Assembly: GCF_031755915.1 (NCBI RefSeq)
Contig: NC_083383.1
Coordinates: 3,476,001 to 3,540,000 of the forward strand
DNA from: Ziziphus jujuba
Lineage: Eukaryota > Streptophyta > Magnoliopsida > Rosales > Rhamnaceae
Reading direction: 5' to 3'
DNA length: 64,000 nucleotides
A program made the translations under genes and the position numbers. The notes below the pieces were generated by a model. It did not search any database and was not told the DNA's origin. It was given only the letters and a program-made list of their open reading frames with translations. Position 1 is the first letter of the stretch. Each line of letters begins with the position of its first letter. Of this stretch, positions 12,988 through 25,656 are shown piece by piece.

Positions 12988-14856
12988 ATGGATTCCATGA
13001 AGAAAAAGAAGAAGGAAAAGACCCCCACAGCAACTTGTAGCATCCCCAGTACTGCTAATACAATGCATAATATTTCTGATACTTGTATGGCTTCATTTTG
13101 TTTCTTCTGTACAATGAAAGAGCCTGATTCTCTTCAAAGGCGAGCTGGTATAGTAAACTGCTTTAAGCAAATACCACTCAGAGAAGACCATCAACACGTT
13201 CTTGTGCTCAGTGGTCTATGGCACATTGCCATGACTCACCCCGATGACCCGGAGTTCCCATCTCTAGGCGTTTTTGAGTGCATGGCAAGCTTAATCAACA
13301 AAGGCATCAATAACAGAGATTGGCTTCAAAGGGACCAAAACATATACATCCCTTATTACGCTGCTCATGTGATCGGTTCTTACACCATGAACAAGGTTGA
13401 GTTCGCCGAAAAAGCCGTAAAAGCAGGAGTTATTCCACCGTTGATGGAGCTTCTTAGAGGAAAGCTTTGTTGGGTGGAACAAAGGGTAGCGGTACGAGCT
13501 CTCGGTCACTTAGCTAGCTATGAAAGAACCTTTGAAGCCTTAGCTGAACACGAACAAGAGCTGGTGAGATTAGCTATGAAACTAGCTTCTACATGTCTTG
13601 ATGTGGTTTATGGTAATTTTATAGGGATAAAGGATAGGAATAAGAGACCGAAATACCAAAGCAATTTGCTTACCAGAGGTGTTGGAGGATTAGAAATGGA
13701 GAACTGCAAGGCTGAAGAATGGACTAGCCAACTACAGTGCTGGTCTCTCTATTTCCTAAACTGTTTTGCCTACAAAGAGAGGTCTTTGAATCTGATTTGC
13801 AGGAAGGAATTTTTGAAAGACTTGTGTGGGATGTGGGGTGGACTAGTCAACGACACTTCACCTGCTGGTATTGGACTTTTAAGAATCTTGTGCTACAGTA
13901 AATATGGCAGAAAAAACGTTGCTGAATCAAAAGAGGTTATAGACAACCTTTGTAATCTCTCGAGATCTTCAGACGATTGGCAGTACATGGGCATCGATTG
14001 TCTGCTACTACTTCTCAAAGACCCAGATACGAGGTACAAAGTTATTGAAATTGCTGTCTTCTTTCTTGTTGATTTAGTCGAACTTAGAGACCTCGGAGAT
14101 AGACCAAACTTAGGTGAAACAATCACCAAAGAACTACTTTTATATTATAAGCAAAATAAATTGAAGCATAATAAAAGTAGCAAACTCGGAAAAGTGTTGA
14201 AAGATATATGGGATTTGAAGGTAGAGAGAAGGAAAAAAGAGAGGGTATTATCTGAAGAAATACTTGAAGAGAAAAGGGTTTTGATTTGTTCGATAAAGCA
14301 ACAAGCAAACCAAAAGTTCTGGTTAGGAGAAATCGAAGAAGCTATGAGGAAATACTCTGAAGCATTAAATTTGTGCCCATTGAGGTTAAGAAAAGAGAGA
14401 ATGGTGCTTTACAGTAATAGAGCTCAATGTCAATTGCTGCTTAAAGATCCAGATTCAGCCATTAGCGATTCAACACGAGCTCTTTGCCTTTCGGATCCAG
14501 CAAATTCCCATTTGAGAAGCCTCTGGAGAAGATCACAGGCTTATGACATGAAAGGGTTGGCCAAAGAGAGTTTGATGGATTGCATAATGTTCATCAATGG
14601 TTGTATTAAGTCGGAGGCGAAGCGTATGAAGATTCCATATTACGCAGCGCGTATGATCAGCAAACAGATCGATGCCACGTGGCTTTTCTCGGCTGCCCGG
14701 TCAAAGATGACAAGAAGCTGTCAAGTGAAAGAAATACTGCAAGATGAATCATACGGCCGTGAGGATCAGTATGAGATGAGTACTGGCAATGACGGAATGA
14801 TGAGATATATGATGGACAACAAAGGTAAATTAATTTCAACGCAAGTACTTCACTAA
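12988..14856 (+). CDS. ARM-repeat / TPR-like protein
   Basis: One uninterrupted frame of 622 codons. The N-terminal half (about residues 40-330) is helical-repeat sequence of the armadillo type, including AVRALGHLASYERTFEALAE near residue 170. About residues 430-535 form tetratricopeptide-like helices (NQKFWLGEIEEAMRKYSEAL, YSNRAQCQLLLKDPDSAISD). This two-part layout matches the plant 'ARM-repeat/TPR-like' family, whose role is not established; TPR/ARM proteins generally act as protein-binding scaffolds. A 13-residue lysine-rich head precedes a cysteine-rich segment. The frame is long and apparently intronless, but a good donor (AAAG|GTAAAT, about 14825) lies 11 codons before the stop, so the annotated C-terminus could instead be read-through into an intron. 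No partner gene is evident nearby. Confidence 0.85.
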   Translation: MDSMKKKKKEKTPTATCSIPSTANTMHNISDTCMASFCFFCTMKEPDSLQRRAGIVNCFKQIPLREDHQHVLVLSGLWHIAMTHPDDPEFPSLGVFECMASLINKGINNRDWLQRDQNIYIPYYAAHVIGSYTMNKVEFAEKAVKAGVIPPLMELLRGKLCWVEQRVAVRALGHLASYERTFEALAEHEQELVRLAMKLASTCLDVVYGNFIGIKDRNKRPKYQSNLLTRGVGGLEMENCKAEEWTSQLQCWSLYFLNCFAYKERSLNLICRKEFLKDLCGMWGGLVNDTSPAGIGLLRILCYSKYGRKNVAESKEVIDNLCNLSRSSDDWQYMGIDCLLLLLKDPDTRYKVIEIAVFFLVDLVELRDLGDRPNLGETITKELLLYYKQNKLKHNKSSKLGKVLKDIWDLKVERRKKERVLSEEILEEKRVLICSIKQQANQKFWLGEIEEAMRKYSEALNLCPLRLRKERMVLYSNRAQCQLLLKDPDSAISDSTRALCLSDPANSHLRSLWRRSQAYDMKGLAKESLMDCIMFINGCIKSEAKRMKIPYYAARMISKQIDATWLFSAARSKMTRSCQVKEILQDESYGREDQYEMSTGNDGMMRYMMDNKGKLISTQVLH

Positions 14857-16866
14857 TCATAATGCCACAGGAAAAAATCTATCACCGAATTATTTTTGAA
14901 ATTCAAATTTGTTAATTCAATTTGATTTGATATAATTTTTTTTAGCCCCCTTTTTTTTTTTTTTTTTTTTCTTCGACATGGCGTGCCTGAGTTTATGTAA
15001 CTTTTTTATTTCAAGAAAAAAAGAAGAAAAAGTTTATCTGACTTTTTGAAGGGTAATCTAGTGAAAGTGTAAATCACTTTTCAGGACTGTCTACCATCAA
15101 AGAAGAAGGTTTGATTGGAAAAGAAGGAAGTAGGAGAAAGCTGGAAAAAGGAAGAAGGATATCAAAGAGAGGTGTCATGGCTGCTCCGTCAATAAGTCTA
15201 ATAGGGTTACCACATGTTAAAGGCTGATATACCTTGTGGGGGGGGTCTGAATATTATATGATAGCAAATGCTGATCATTAGATGTTTATTATGAACTATT
15301 TTATGAGTTAAAAACTATAAATCATTACATGCTTTATTTCCTTAATCTACTAAGGTTCACTGTCAGGGAAATCATTTTTTATTTTTCTGCAGGATGAGAT
15401 CGATAGGTATTTTATTACACATATTTATATAGAAGTGAATATGCAAACAAGGAAAGGTGGACTGGACCACATTAGCATATATACATAACCAACTTTAAAC
15501 TTATAATTAATCTATGCATGTCTATACAGTATACTGTAGAGTTAATGAAACTGCCCTATAATAAATTTTATAAAAGGAGATAAAAAGAAAAGATATAGAA
15601 AAAGATGATTATTTTTCAACTCCATTTGCCTTTTTGATTTTCAATCTTCTATTGAAAAGTCCTTTTTATTATTTTGCAATGAAGTTCTAGATGCATAAAT
15701 TTGGTGATTGTCATCATGTATGAATAAGTTTTGTGAATCCTGATCTGTTCTAAAGTCTCTCAACGTTCTTAAGCTGAACAAATTAAAACCAAAGGTAATT
15801 ATTGATCGACTAGAAAATCTTCTACAAGAAAAGAACATGGGTTATTGAACTAATGCCATTATCATCTAAATATTGGTTATGATTTTTCATACATGATCAT
15901 CGATAGCCACATATAAATTTTCTAATAATTTGGAGGAGAGAGGATGCGATATTAGTCTAATTCAGTTTAAAAATATGAATTTAACAATTTGTATGGAAGA
16001 AATAATTTTAAAAAAATCTCAAACATGATGCTCTGGATGTCGTTTATATATATATATATATATATATTTATGTACATGTTTCTTTCATTTACACAAATAG
16101 GTATAGGTCCTGATATCCTATCCTAACCAATAAGACACTTAAATTATGTCCACGACTTTAAAAGTAATGCATATGATCATGCAATATACTTTTCACAATT
16201 AAGTCTTGGCAATAACTGTATTCATTGGATGACTTAACATAGAACATCATATATAGAGTTGCCACTAGGCTGATAAAAAATATATATATATATATATATT
16301 CATGGACGGAGTCAATAGTTTAAATTAAGTGCTCTAATTTATTCATTTGATTATGCACACTTTAGTACTTTACTGTTAGAATACCCTCCATGAAAAATAA
16401 GATCCAACTAACTTTTTAAAGCTTCCAGTCTCCTAAATTTTAAACAAATTGCGGTAATGGGGGCTTTGCGGTGTTAGTCTTCATCCGCATGTAAACCAGA
16501 GACAAAATTTTCCGACATCCTATTGTTTCTTTTTAAGATAGGCCCTTAGGCTAAGATCCGAGTAGACTTTTAAGGTAAACCGCCACTCACTTAAATTTTA
16601 AACAATAGGTGTATCTTCGTCCGCATATAAACCAGACAAAATTTTCCAACGTCCTATAGTTTCATTTTTAAGGTAGGCCCTAGCTATACATTTTTGACTT
16701 TTCAATCAAATAGGATTCTTCTATCTGTTTACAAGGAGTAAGATCTGTAAAACTTTTATCCACTTCAACTTTGTATAGCTTATAAACAACACTTTTTTTT
16801 TTTTTTTTTTTTTTTGGCTCTTTGGGTAAATGATGGCTTATAAACAAAATGGTTTTGTATTGAATA
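14857..16866. other. Intergenic DNA with degenerate tandem duplication
   Basis: No gene recognised. Two diverged copies of a roughly 90-120-bp segment lie at about 16434-16552 and 16592-16680, sharing blocks such as TAAATTTTAAACAA, CAAAATTTTCC and TAGGCCCT. (AT)n tracts lie near 16046-16067 and 16280-16300. Confidence 0.5.
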
Positions 16867-17993
16867 TAGGAGTGGGTAAAATTCAATCCAACCCGTTCAA
16901 TTCGGCCAATTCAATCCATTTTTAACGGTTTGGATTGGATTTTTACATCAATTGGATTGGATTGGGTTCAAAATATTATAAATTGTATGGATTGGATTGG
17001 TTATGGATTGGAAATATAAATCCAATCCAATCCAATCCAAACCAAATAAAATATTATATAACTAAAAAATTATGTTTTTTTTTTATTTTTTTCATTTTTA
17101 TACATTAATTTTAGAATATTTTTTTCATTTTTATATATTAATTTTTAAATTTTTTTTTCCAATTTTATATATTGATTTTTAATATATATAGATAATTTTT
17201 TTTTTTTTTTTTTTTACATTTTCATATCCCAAATCTCAAATCAAATTGTAAGTTGTAACCCTAAACTAAATATTTACCTTTGTTGCCGCTCACCACCAGT
17301 CCATCACCATCACCATAATATATATATATTTTTTACATCCCCATCATATATATATATATATATATCTACATATATTGTATCCAATTGTTACTTATATATA
17401 TATATATATAAATATTTAAATATAATTTATATTTTGATCTTTGTAGAGCTTACAGAATCAACTAAAATTAGTGAACCTGTTAACGTTGATTGACTTATGA
17501 TTTACCAAAGTTTTAAGGTTAAAAAAAAAAAAAGGAATTATGCATTGATTCTTGAGTGAATGAATTTTGACGAATGTATTATTTTACATTATTTGTTCTA
17601 ACAATTTTAATTTGATTTTATAGGAGTGAGATGATGGCATTAATGTTTGCTATTTAATAAGTGCATGATATGTATCATTTGCTATATTTTCTTCTTTATT
17701 TTCCATTGTAGACTATGTTGTATTATTCTAATTGTATTTTATGTTTGGATAATTATAATTTATTATTTATATTTTATATTTGAAATTTTTTTTATTTGTA
17801 TTATATATTTATAAATTAGTAAGTTTCAAACCGATTAACCAATCCAAACCAAACCGATCATAAATGGTTTGGTTTGGTTTGGATTTAATGCTTTAATGGT
17901 TTGGTTTGGATTGTAAATTAGAAAAACCGATATATATGGATTGTGTTGTATTTCAGTCCAAAACCGAACCAATCCAATCCATGCCCACCCCTA
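16867..17993. mobile_element. Non-autonomous hAT-type DNA transposon
   Basis: The left end reads TAGGAGTGGGTA; the reverse complement of the right end reads TAGGGGTGGGCA, an imperfect 12-bp terminal inverted repeat of the form common in plant hAT elements. The 8-bp sequence ATTGAATA lies directly outside both ends (16859-16866 and 17994-18001), the target-site duplication length expected for hAT transposases. Subterminal regions are packed with short ATTGGATTGG / AATCCAATCC motifs in both orientations, as expected of transposase-binding arrays. The 1,127-bp interior is AT-rich with several (AT)n tracts and no coding frame, so the element would depend on a transposase encoded elsewhere. Boundaries are directly visible; family assignment rests on terminus and duplication length. 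Confidence 0.88.
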
Positions 17994-18218
17994 ATTGAAT
18001 AGGTGAAAAATAGATTATTGTTGACACTTCATTATCATAGAAGAAAAACTCTGCAACTTGTCATAGCAAAAATAAAAGAAAAAGTGATGCAAATGCGTGT
18101 GTCTTCACTCTTTTTATTTTCTACAATAGCCTAAAAACAACAAAACCCACCTCCCCAAACATTTTTCCATTACCAACATCATCATTATTATCAAGAAATC
18201 AAACACGTACAATGTGCT

Positions 18219-19482
<1,264 letters not shown>

Positions 19483-20733
19483 TTTCAGTCGAAAAACAAA
19501 GAAAGTAGACGGAAAATTGAGAAAACTTCCTGAGTAGCGCTTTTAGCTTTTGATTTAAAATAGCTATTTTTCTTAAGATTGGCTTAAATAACCCATGAAG
19601 ATATGTCCGGATTGTAGCTATTTGAGCTTCTCCTGAATTACGTGCGTTTTTAATTGTATTATAATTATTTATTTGATTTATTATTAAAGATCAACAGAAA
19701 TATTTATTCAGATACAAAATAAGAGGTAAATCTATTTCCCCCCCAAAAAAAAAAAAAAAAAAAGATTTCTGACCTTATAGAAGAAAATGGTATATTTGGA
19801 TGAAGTTTTGAAATAATTTAAAGATTCTTTTTATTGATGAATTAAATAAGGACTCGGAAATTGGAATACTGATGCAGTAACATGTTATTGAGTGAATTGC
19901 TTTCAAATTTTGCGCCAAAGGACAGCTGAAGTGCTATAACTCCAGCGGTAATACTTATAAAATTGGTCTACCTTTTGAAAATTATTAGTAAGATAAAAAG
20001 AAAAAGAGATAAATAACCCGGCACATTTTACTAAGCCAAAAATTCACTGTCACCATGAGATGATCATGGGTAGCCAATATGTCCAAGGACTCGACCAAAT
20101 TTTAATCAGTAGACACATATGCGATTCCAACTCAGCCCATTTCATTTTATATGTTTAATGAAAAACACGTCCCAATCTACTTATATCCGTAAACAATTCT
20201 TTCTAATATTAAATTTCTGAGACAACTATATACCGAAAATCAAATCATTGCTCATAATGGACAAACCAATGCATCTAATCTGAGCTGGCAATTTTGGATT
20301 TATTTAATTTTTTTAATTAATTTGGAACGTCAGGCTGGAGTTGGGAGTCACCAACTAGTGGTATACACCGTGTTGTAGACATAAAAGATGGACTTACAAG
20401 AATGGGTTCGGTTCACCTTGGGGCCGGGCTTCCTACAACACAAGGCTCCTTGACTGAGGCCCATCAACTCTTAATGGGCTTTAATAAACAAAGCCAAGCA
20501 GAGCTCTGATCAAACAAAACACCCGGCAAGAAGATAGCATGAGATAAAACGCAGTAGCCAGTGGCTGTTTTCGTGAAGAAATTCCAGTTAGTAGACTTTG
20601 ATTTTTGTGTTAGGAGAGATCAGATAATAGCGGTAACAAGTTGAATATTTTGATTCTGAATAGGATTTTCCACTCTGTTCATTGTAAGTTTATGTGCCAG
20701 GATTTATTGATTTATATATAAACTCGGGGCAAA
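19483..20733. other. Divergent intergenic region (PRISE / TGD5-like)
   Basis: About 1.25 kb between the divergent PRISE and TGD5-like genes, presumably holding both promoters. It contains an A-rich homopolymer near 19745-19762. A TATATATAAA string at 20714-20723 lies too close to the next ATG to be a convincing TATA box for it. No other gene seen. Confidence 0.5.
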
Positions 20734-22841
20734 ATGGTGCTTACATTCTTCGATGGAGCGGGTGTCGGATTTGGTACGGATATATGTTTATCATTCTTAT
20801 TTCCCACTTTGAAGCTATTAGTATATTGTGATTTTGCTAAAAAAAGGTTTTTTTTTTTTTTTTTTGTTTTTGCTTTTTTTGTTGGGGGGAAGGTTTCGGT
20901 GTTGGCTGCGGCTTTGGCGTCGGTTGGGGCTTCGGAGGTTTGTACTGTTACTCTTAATTTTCAATTTGGAAAACAATGTGAAAACACATTCAGTTCTGAG
21001 CTCTTTTTTATTGCTTTTGACGTTCAATGCATACTTAATTATACATTTTAAGTTAAAATTTTGTTTAAAATTTAGTTCCAAGCTTCCATCAATAACATCT
21101 CTGTATCTCATAATTGGTGGATTAACCCGGGATTTCTCCAAAATTGTGAGCTCGCTGAGTTTATTACGTAAAATCCAGCAATGAATTAGTGCAGCCGTAG
21201 TGGTAATCAGGAAAGGAAAGTGGAAGTGATTACTGGCGGCTTGGCTTATCGCTGTGATATGTGAGAAATATAAAAAGGCACAAAGACACTGTTTCAATGT
21301 TACTTTTTTTTATTTTTTTCCAGCAGTTTGTAAGTAATTTCACATGATGCCTGAGATCAAAAGCATTTGTTTGGAGGTTGCAAATTCATTTTGCATGCAT
21401 TTGGATAGAAGAAGTATTGTACATCTATTTTTGATTAATTCACCCGTTATAAGTGCAAAATTGGTTACTACCTGTAGATCACTCTGTCCTTCATTAGTCA
21501 TTAGCTTCATTACTATCAGTGAAGGAATTATTTATATTTTCTTTACTCCATTGGTCTGTTTGAATAAAGTATCCTAGTCTTCCTGTGGTCATGGATGTGT
21601 ACATGGTGATGCATCTTAGTTCAAGTCCTGAATGAATGGAATTTGTTCTATATCAGTTTATGAGGATGGAACAAATTTTCTGTTGCATGTTCTGTCTTAC
21701 AAACAGAATATATTGGAGAAAGGTGCATGTGAAACCTAAATAAAATCCATTTGTGATTGGAGACAGGGTGCTTGTGCCATGACTTAATTGAAAACTAAGG
21801 ATGGTTCTTCTTCATGATTCAGAATTGGCATTGTGACAGTGTGAATCTCTCAGTTAAAGGAAACTTAAATCGTCTAAGTTGGGTTGTTGAGAAGTCAAAA
21901 GCAGGGTAATATATGAAAATTTAGCTGCATGGTAATTGGTGAATATGATTGCTGATAGCTCATTGAGCAACATTGATCGTGTATCTTTGTATGCCAGTTA
22001 CTGGTTGGAACTTCATTTTTAAGCATTTTTTTATAAGCAGCCATTTGGTGTCTAGCTTGGGCGTATTTTTTTGCAGTTTTTAGAATTAAAATGGGTTAAT
22101 TTTGATTCTCCGCCCACAAAATTAATACCCCATGGTTTTTGTTTTCCTTTTCCCTATTTAGTTGCACAAAGTATGAGCTATTCTTTACTTCTATTGCATT
22201 TCCGCGTCATTTTTGAATTTACATTATTTTTACATCATATTCACACTATTTGAACTCTTTTCCACCCCTTCTTTTGAGAACTATTTAACTGGCTTTTTCT
22301 GAACAAATGAGATCCTGTTAAGCATCAAATTGGCTATGAGACATTTGTAATTTTATTCTGGATCACTTATGAAATTTATTTATCTTGTTTTTATATGTTA
22401 TTCTTTGTGGTCTGAAATAACTAATGCTTGCGAACTTCCTTTGTAATTTTGGTTCTCAACCAGCTAATTGTCAACTTATGATGTTTGTCTGTCGCAGGTA
22501 CACCTTTGAGCATCTTGGGTCTTGGTGTTGGTATACAACTCTTTCTCATGTTTTCTGATGCTTCTGCTCAATCTATGCAAGAAACAAATCTTTCACTTTC
22601 TTTTGTTTCAGCCATTAGCATAAGCATTTTTTTTTAATTAATTAATTAATTAATTTTTTTAGGGGGAGGCTGTGGGGTTGGACTCGGCCTTGGGTGGGGC
22701 TTCGGCACTGCATTTGGGAGTCAGTATCGCTCATCTAGGGTCACATTCCAAGGTGTAGAGTTTGGCAGGAAAGAGCATGATGATGGTGGAAAGATGAGGG
22801 GTCTGCAAAAGAATACACAGGAAGTTCGTGCATCACAATAG
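20734..22841 (+). CDS. Small glycine-rich protein, TGD5-like (four exons)
   Basis: Model: exons 20734-20773, 20893-20937, 22498-22530 and 22663-22841, giving 98 residues. All three introns interrupt a Gly codon in phase 1 and use GT-AG. Two exons are only 45 and 33 bases. Residues 8-54 are a nearly uninterrupted Gly/Val/Phe/Cys run with repeats such as [13 protein letters not shown] and [14 protein letters not shown], followed by a conserved-looking tail ([13 protein letters not shown]) and a charged C-terminus. Size and composition match Arabidopsis TGD5, a glycine-rich chloroplast-envelope protein needed for ER-to-plastid lipid transfer; this is from memory of the family, supported by its position between a DUF620 gene and a syntaxin-like gene. 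The exon structure is strongly supported by frame; the family name is less certain. Confidence 0.75.
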
Positions 22842-24243
22842 TTTTCCATTTATGTTTCTCTTTCTATGATGCGGTGAATGAATACAAAGGCTCAGCCTAG
22901 CTGACGGCACTATTAGGGTCAAAAGTAACTGTGCTCAGTCAAATGTTGCACCTGCAAATTCAAACTTTGTGATTCTGAGTTATGTCAAGCTCCGATATTG
23001 TCTCATAAGGAACATATTGTCTCAAAAAGTTGCTTACCACCATGTTGCATGGCCTAAGGTTTCAGTTTTATGCCTATAGAAGATTTTTTTTTTTTTTTTT
23101 TTTCATTCACCAAAAAAAAAAAAAAAAAAAAGCATTGCCACCAGCCACCTTTCATTATTATTGTTGTTGTTGTTGTTACTAATATTGGTTTCCGATTTGA
23201 TTAGTTTTCACAGATAAAAAGTAATACTTCAAAAGTGTTTTTATTTATTTATTTTTTATGAATGATCTTTTAAAAGTTTTACTTACTAATTTAGAGCATT
23301 TATTTATTTTTTATGAATGATCTTTTAAAAGTTTTACATACTAATTTAGAGAATTTTCAATGGTGAATTGTATTTTACCGTTGCTGTTTCTAAAATTTGC
23401 ATTGGCATAAGCTTTTCAAGATAAATGCAAATGTCAATGTCAAATCTAGATATTACTACTACAATGACAAATGTCAAAATATAACATTATCAAATTTTAA
23501 AATTTATTTCAACCAAATTATAAAAGCCACTGTATAAGCAAAAGGTAAGAAATATGAAATCCATGACTAAATATTATTTTAATTAATTTAAAAAATAAAT
23601 TTAATTCATTAAATATATAAATCCCACCATTTTTTTATTATTATTATTGTACGATTCAAATTTTGCCAATTGCATTTTTAACGGTGAATTTGGTACCCAA
23701 AATGCCGTTGAGAAACACCTCCCACGGAAGCAACAAAATAGGCAATTTGCCATTTTTTTGGCAAAGGTCCGCCACCCATGGTTCTACTGACACGACATTT
23801 CCTTGAACATTTATCAGGATTCAGAAACCAGAAAGCAATGGTTCAAAAATGAATACATGAACAATAAACAATTCCAAAATATTTAGATGCTGACAGCTTG
23901 CTTTGTTTTTTAAAGTGCTGTAATGGTGACAATCCAACAAATAAAGTCAATCATCAAAGAAGTAAACAAAAGTGTTTGTCTCACGGGGATTTCACCTACC
24001 CCAAGACCTAATAATTCTGCTACTCTACTCACACAACTCACAACGCCCAGTCAATGGAGTGTGCAGAAACTAGTTTAATTTCCGGTATAAACGTGCCTTG
24101 GGGTCCGCTCCACGAGGGTTAGGTACATCGCATGTGGTTGCAGACCACCCTCCCTTTTGCCTCTACAAATTTTAGCTTGCACACGCTCCCTCAGCACAAT
24201 TTTCCTCCTCCGGATACGTAATTCCTCAGAGACCAAGCCAACC
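22842..24243. other. Intergenic region with 55-bp tandem duplication
   Basis: TGD5-like 3' UTR followed by the cytochrome b5 promoter. It contains a long T run and a long A run ten bases apart (about 23083-23131), which could fold back, and a 55-bp tandem duplication at about 23242-23351. No gene seen. Confidence 0.5.
23242..23351 (+). repeat. 55-bp tandem duplication
   Basis: Two adjacent copies containing TTATGAATGATCTTTTAAAA and AGTTTTAC(T/A)TACTAATTT, nearly identical. Intergenic. Confidence 0.8.
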
Positions 24244-24347
24244 ATGGCCGACCAAAGAGTTTTCACTCTCTCACAGGTGGCTCAACACAAATCCAAGAAG
24301 GATTGCTGGTTTGTCATCAACGGAAGAGTAAAAATCCTTTCTCTATT

Positions 24348-24379
<32 letters not shown>

Positions 24380-24781
24380 GATGCACATGTGCCACTCGCG
24401 TATGTGTTTCTGATAAATTCACTAAATTTTGAACAGGTATTGGATGTGACCAAATTCTTGGAGGAACACCCAGGAGGAGAAGAGGTTTTGTTGGAGTCAG
24501 CAGGGAAAGACGCCACAAAAGACTTCGAGGATATTGGCCACAGTAAAGCTGCAAAACACTTGCTTCTCAAGTACCAAGTCGGAGTTCTCCAAGGTTACAA
24601 GATCCAGGATGTTGATGACAAGGATGATGCTTCTTTCAAGGAAACCAAAAACAAAGAAATGAGCGCTTTTGTTATCAAAGATGATGCCTCCCCAAAGTTC
24701 GCTGCTTTTCTCGAGTTCTTTGTCCCTCTCCTCGTGGCCGGCTCCTACTTCGGTTACAGATGCCTAACCAATGTTTATTAG
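24244..24781 (+). CDS. Cytochrome b5 (ER tail-anchored)
   Basis: Model: exons 24244-24327 and 24437-24781, giving 142 residues; the junction NGR|VLDVTKF is the usual one for plant CB5 genes. Cytochrome b5 donates electrons to ER desaturases, hydroxylases and some P450s. The haem-binding domain spans about residues 5-80 with axial ligands His39 in the EEHPGGEE motif and His63 in DIGHSKAAK. An acidic linker follows, then a C-terminal hydrophobic anchor ([17 protein letters not shown]) with a short polar tail, indicating post-translational ER membrane insertion with the haem domain in the cytosol. The 109-bp intron is mostly a CT then CA microsatellite (24349-24380). The start ATG sits in ACCATGG, a good context. 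Convergent with the syntaxin-like gene downstream. Confidence 0.96.
24349..24380 (+). repeat. (CT)n(CA)n microsatellite inside cytochrome b5 intron
   Basis: A compound dinucleotide tract fills the middle of the small intron, close to its 5' splice site. Length variation here would alter intron size but not coding sequence. Confidence 0.85.
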
Positions 24782-24929
24782 ATTTTTAACAGTTTCCACT
24801 TTCTGATTGTGCACCAGTTTCTACAATGTGTCCTGTTTTTCATGCTTCATTTCAGTATTGTTACGGACCAGAATCTTTTAAGTACATTGTTTAATGTCAT
24901 GTTTACAATGCAAAACTTTAATAATGTTC

Positions 24930-24935
24930 AATAAA
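24930..24935 (+). terminator. Probable poly(A) signal of cytochrome b5
   Basis: AATAAA lies about 150 bases after the stop codon, in a U-rich 3' UTR context. Plant polyadenylation signals are loose, so this is a suggestion. Confidence 0.4.
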
Positions 24936-25656
24936 GAATCCATTTTGCATCTCACCGAAATCCTTACACGGGGAATACATGTTGGCCAGAGATACACGCC
25001 GCCACTTCGGGAACTGTATTCTCCTTAAATTCATTGGTTATGAAAAGAATAAAAGCGAGATCAAATATAACATCATATCATAGTAGATACACTGTCATAT
25101 GCACTTGTAGGTTGTCATAGAGGGAACATAATAAAGAGTATGGGACGAGAGAGACTGAAAACAGGGCAGCCAGCGCACTTTTGCACCGTCATGTTTAAAT
25201 TTACATTCTTCTATAGTGCCAATACAAGTACTTAGTTATAAGGGAGAGAGTCACTGGGGGAGACATCAAATTTTACATACCAGATAAATTTATACCAGTG
25301 CGTATACTACAACTCCAGAAACTCAAAGTTTACATATTTGGCTTACAAACTGTTGCCCGAGTTTCTCTGTTACCTTCTTTCTAACAATAATACAACAGGG
25401 CTTCCTATTTCATCAAAGAAATAAAAATTGGAGAGATGAAACATGGAAAAAGGCAAAAATGAAAGAATGAGTAGGGACTCTTCAAAAGTGCTAGGATGCA
25501 TTCAGCACCTATTCACTATAAGTATTTTTGAAACATAATCTTGCATGTAAGTGTAAGATAAGAACTAACTATTTTTCTACCCGGTAATGTAAAGAGGCTT
25601 CTGAATTCTCAAAAATCTGCAGCCTCTTGGACCAAAACAAAGCTTTAAGCCACAGG
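24936..25656. other. Convergent 3' intergenic region
   Basis: Lies between the 3' ends of the cytochrome b5 and syntaxin-like genes and probably holds the 3' UTR of the latter. No further gene or repeat stands out. Confidence 0.5.

Noticed and set aside
23083..23131. Poly-T/poly-A hairpin as a possible transcription terminator or MITE
   Set aside because: Homopolymers of this kind are common throughout the window, with no flanking duplication or terminal motif.
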